Shown here one piece after another: positions 63,100 through 64,000 of a stretch of DNA of 64,000 nucleotides (positions are counted from its first letter, which is position 1; each line of letters begins with the position of its first letter). Below the pieces are notes generated by a model. That model was not told the DNA's origin. It worked only from the letters and a program-made list of their open reading frames with translations, and ran no database searches. Both the position numbers and the translations under genes were made by a program. This DNA is from an uncultured Mucilaginibacter sp. Its GTDB lineage: Bacteria > Bacteroidota > Bacteroidia > Sphingobacteriales > Sphingobacteriaceae. The DNA lies in contig NZ_CAJYGQ010000009.1 in NCBI RefSeq assembly GCF_913773635.1, forward strand, positions 217,278 to 281,277, written 5' to 3'.

Positions 63100-64000
63100 T
63101 TTATTATTTTTTAGTACAGCGCAGGCGCAAAAGAAAACAACAGGCAGCCTTGCACAAAAACTTCAAACAGCTATTACCCGGCTAAGTAAAGATGCCCAGT
63201 GCAGCTATGCATCTATATCATTAACAGTGCTTGATGCGGGTACCGGTGCCACTGTTTTTACACATAACCCAGATATGGGACTTGCGCCTGCATCTACCCT
63301 AAAAACGGTAACATCAATAACAGCTTATAATTTACTTGGACAGGATTTTACATTTGAGACTCGCCTTGGATACACCGGCACAGTTGATGCAAACGGCGTA
63401 TTGAACGGAGACGTTATTATAAAAGGTGGCGGCGACCCAACCCTCGGCAGTTGGCGTTGGGCCGAAACCGAGGAAAGCAGAATAATTAACAGGTTTGTTA
63501 CCGCGTTGCAGCAGGCCGGCATTAAACAAGTAAATGGCCGCATTATTGGCGATGATTCTGCCTTTGATACGCAATCTGTTCCTGACGGTTGGATATGGCA
63601 GGATTTAGGTAATTATTACGGTGCAGGTACATCAGGCTTGTGCTGGCGCGAAAACACTTTCGATATTAAATATGAAACAGGTGAAGTAGGCAACCCGGTA
63701 AAAATTTTGCGTACAGCACCAGCAATGCCTTATTTTAATTTTAAAAGTGAAGTTGCTACGTCTGGTGCAGGCACGGGCGATAAATCATACGCCTACTTGC
63801 CCGTGGGCAACAAGCAAATGTATATTAGGGGTGCTTATGCCGTTGATAAGGCCAAAAAAAGCATCAGCGTTGCCATGCCCGATCCGGCTTATGATGCTGC
63901 GTGGCGTTTAACGGATACCCTTAAACGCTTAGGAATTGCAGTTGGTAAAGAACCAGAATCAACAACTACACTAAACACCAGGACAGAGGTTGTACCACCA
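63071..64000 (+). CDS. dacB: D-alanyl-D-alanine carboxypeptidase/endopeptidase, PBP4 type, 5' part
   Basis: The ORF starts at ATG 63071 inside the permease gene and runs off the window after 310 codons. The signal peptide is IPYFLIISLLFFSTAQA, cleaved before Q. The penicillin-binding catalytic SxxK is S75-T-L-K78 in LAPASTLKTVTS, and the conserved VIIKGGGDPTL and GRIIGDDSAFD blocks of PBP4/DacB (family S13) follow. It trims cross-links and terminal D-Ala from peptidoglycan. The SxN and KTG motifs would lie in the later part; KTG is outside the window. Confidence 0.88.
   Translation, partial: MRIPYFLIISLLFFSTAQAQKKTTGSLAQKLQTAITRLSKDAQCSYASISLTVLDAGTGATVFTHNPDMGLAPASTLKTVTSITAYNLLGQDFTFETRLGYTGTVDANGVLNGDVIIKGGGDPTLGSWRWAETEESRIINRFVTALQQAGIKQVNGRIIGDDSAFDTQSVPDGWIWQDLGNYYGAGTSGLCWRENTFDIKYETGEVGNPVKILRTAPAMPYFNFKSEVATSGAGTGDKSYAYLPVGNKQMYIRGAYAVDKAKKSISVAMPDPAYDAAWRLTDTLKRLGIAVGKEPESTTTLNTRTEVVPP

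Overview
The window reads as a chromosomal segment of a Bacteroidota, most likely the family Sphingobacteriaceae (Mucilaginibacter or Pedobacter type). The reasons are two SusC/SusD pairs, an ECF sigma/FecR-like anti-sigma pair of the Bacteroidota kind, many outer-membrane lipoproteins and signal peptides ending in AQ, DUF2490, DUF3276 and DUF5362 proteins, a eukaryote-like NADP isocitrate dehydrogenase, and promoter boxes of the form TAnnTTTG in place of the usual -10. No phage, IS element, integrase or CRISPR array was seen. The genus is an inference from protein style; no 16S gene is present.

Layout. Positions 1-9,000 hold the start of a LacI-type regulator, an orphan receiver protein, an SDR-hydrolase pair, tRNA-Phe, a PH-domain protein, mannose-6-phosphate isomerase, isocitrate dehydrogenase and small envelope proteins. 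Positions 9,000-22,300 are housekeeping: dnaX, a J-domain protein, the rpsF-rpsR-rplI operon, mtgA, an ABC-2 exporter, enolase, a second receiver protein, thymidine kinase and a long acidic protein. Positions 22,300-30,100 are a complete assimilatory sulfate-reduction operon: sulfite reductase, cobA, a precorrin-2 dehydrogenase/TSUP permease fusion, cysH, cysD and cysN. Positions 30,200-44,600 hold two SusCD loci around a HipA-like kinase/DUF3037 pair and a MOSC protein; the second SusCD locus has its own sigma and anti-sigma genes. Positions 44,700-64,000 hold ligD, a small CxCxxC protein, esterases, tRNA-Arg, an M16 peptidase, YchF, MgtE, a PUR-domain protein, a phosphoesterase, a HAD hydrolase, a TauE/DUF1634 pair, an amino-acid permease and the start of a PBP4-type carboxypeptidase.

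The most striking observation lies in front of the sulfate-assimilation operon. A TAnnTTTG promoter box is followed within nine bases by a 21-codon ORF containing six cysteine codons within eight codons. After it come a perfect 10-bp stem with a T-tract and then the sulfite reductase start codon. Alternative base pairing is present between the region just after the ORF stop and the 5' arm of the terminator. This is the architecture of a ribosome-mediated transcription attenuator that would open the operon when charged tRNA-Cys is scarce. It is a prediction from sequence only.

A second signal is a run of nine A in dnaX, exactly between the clamp-loader core and the tau-specific tail. Both alternative frames stop within eight codons, as in organisms that make a short gamma subunit by slippage. 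Other notable items are two fusion proteins in the sulfur operon, an overlapping kinase/DUF3037 pair, and several palindromes near promoters.
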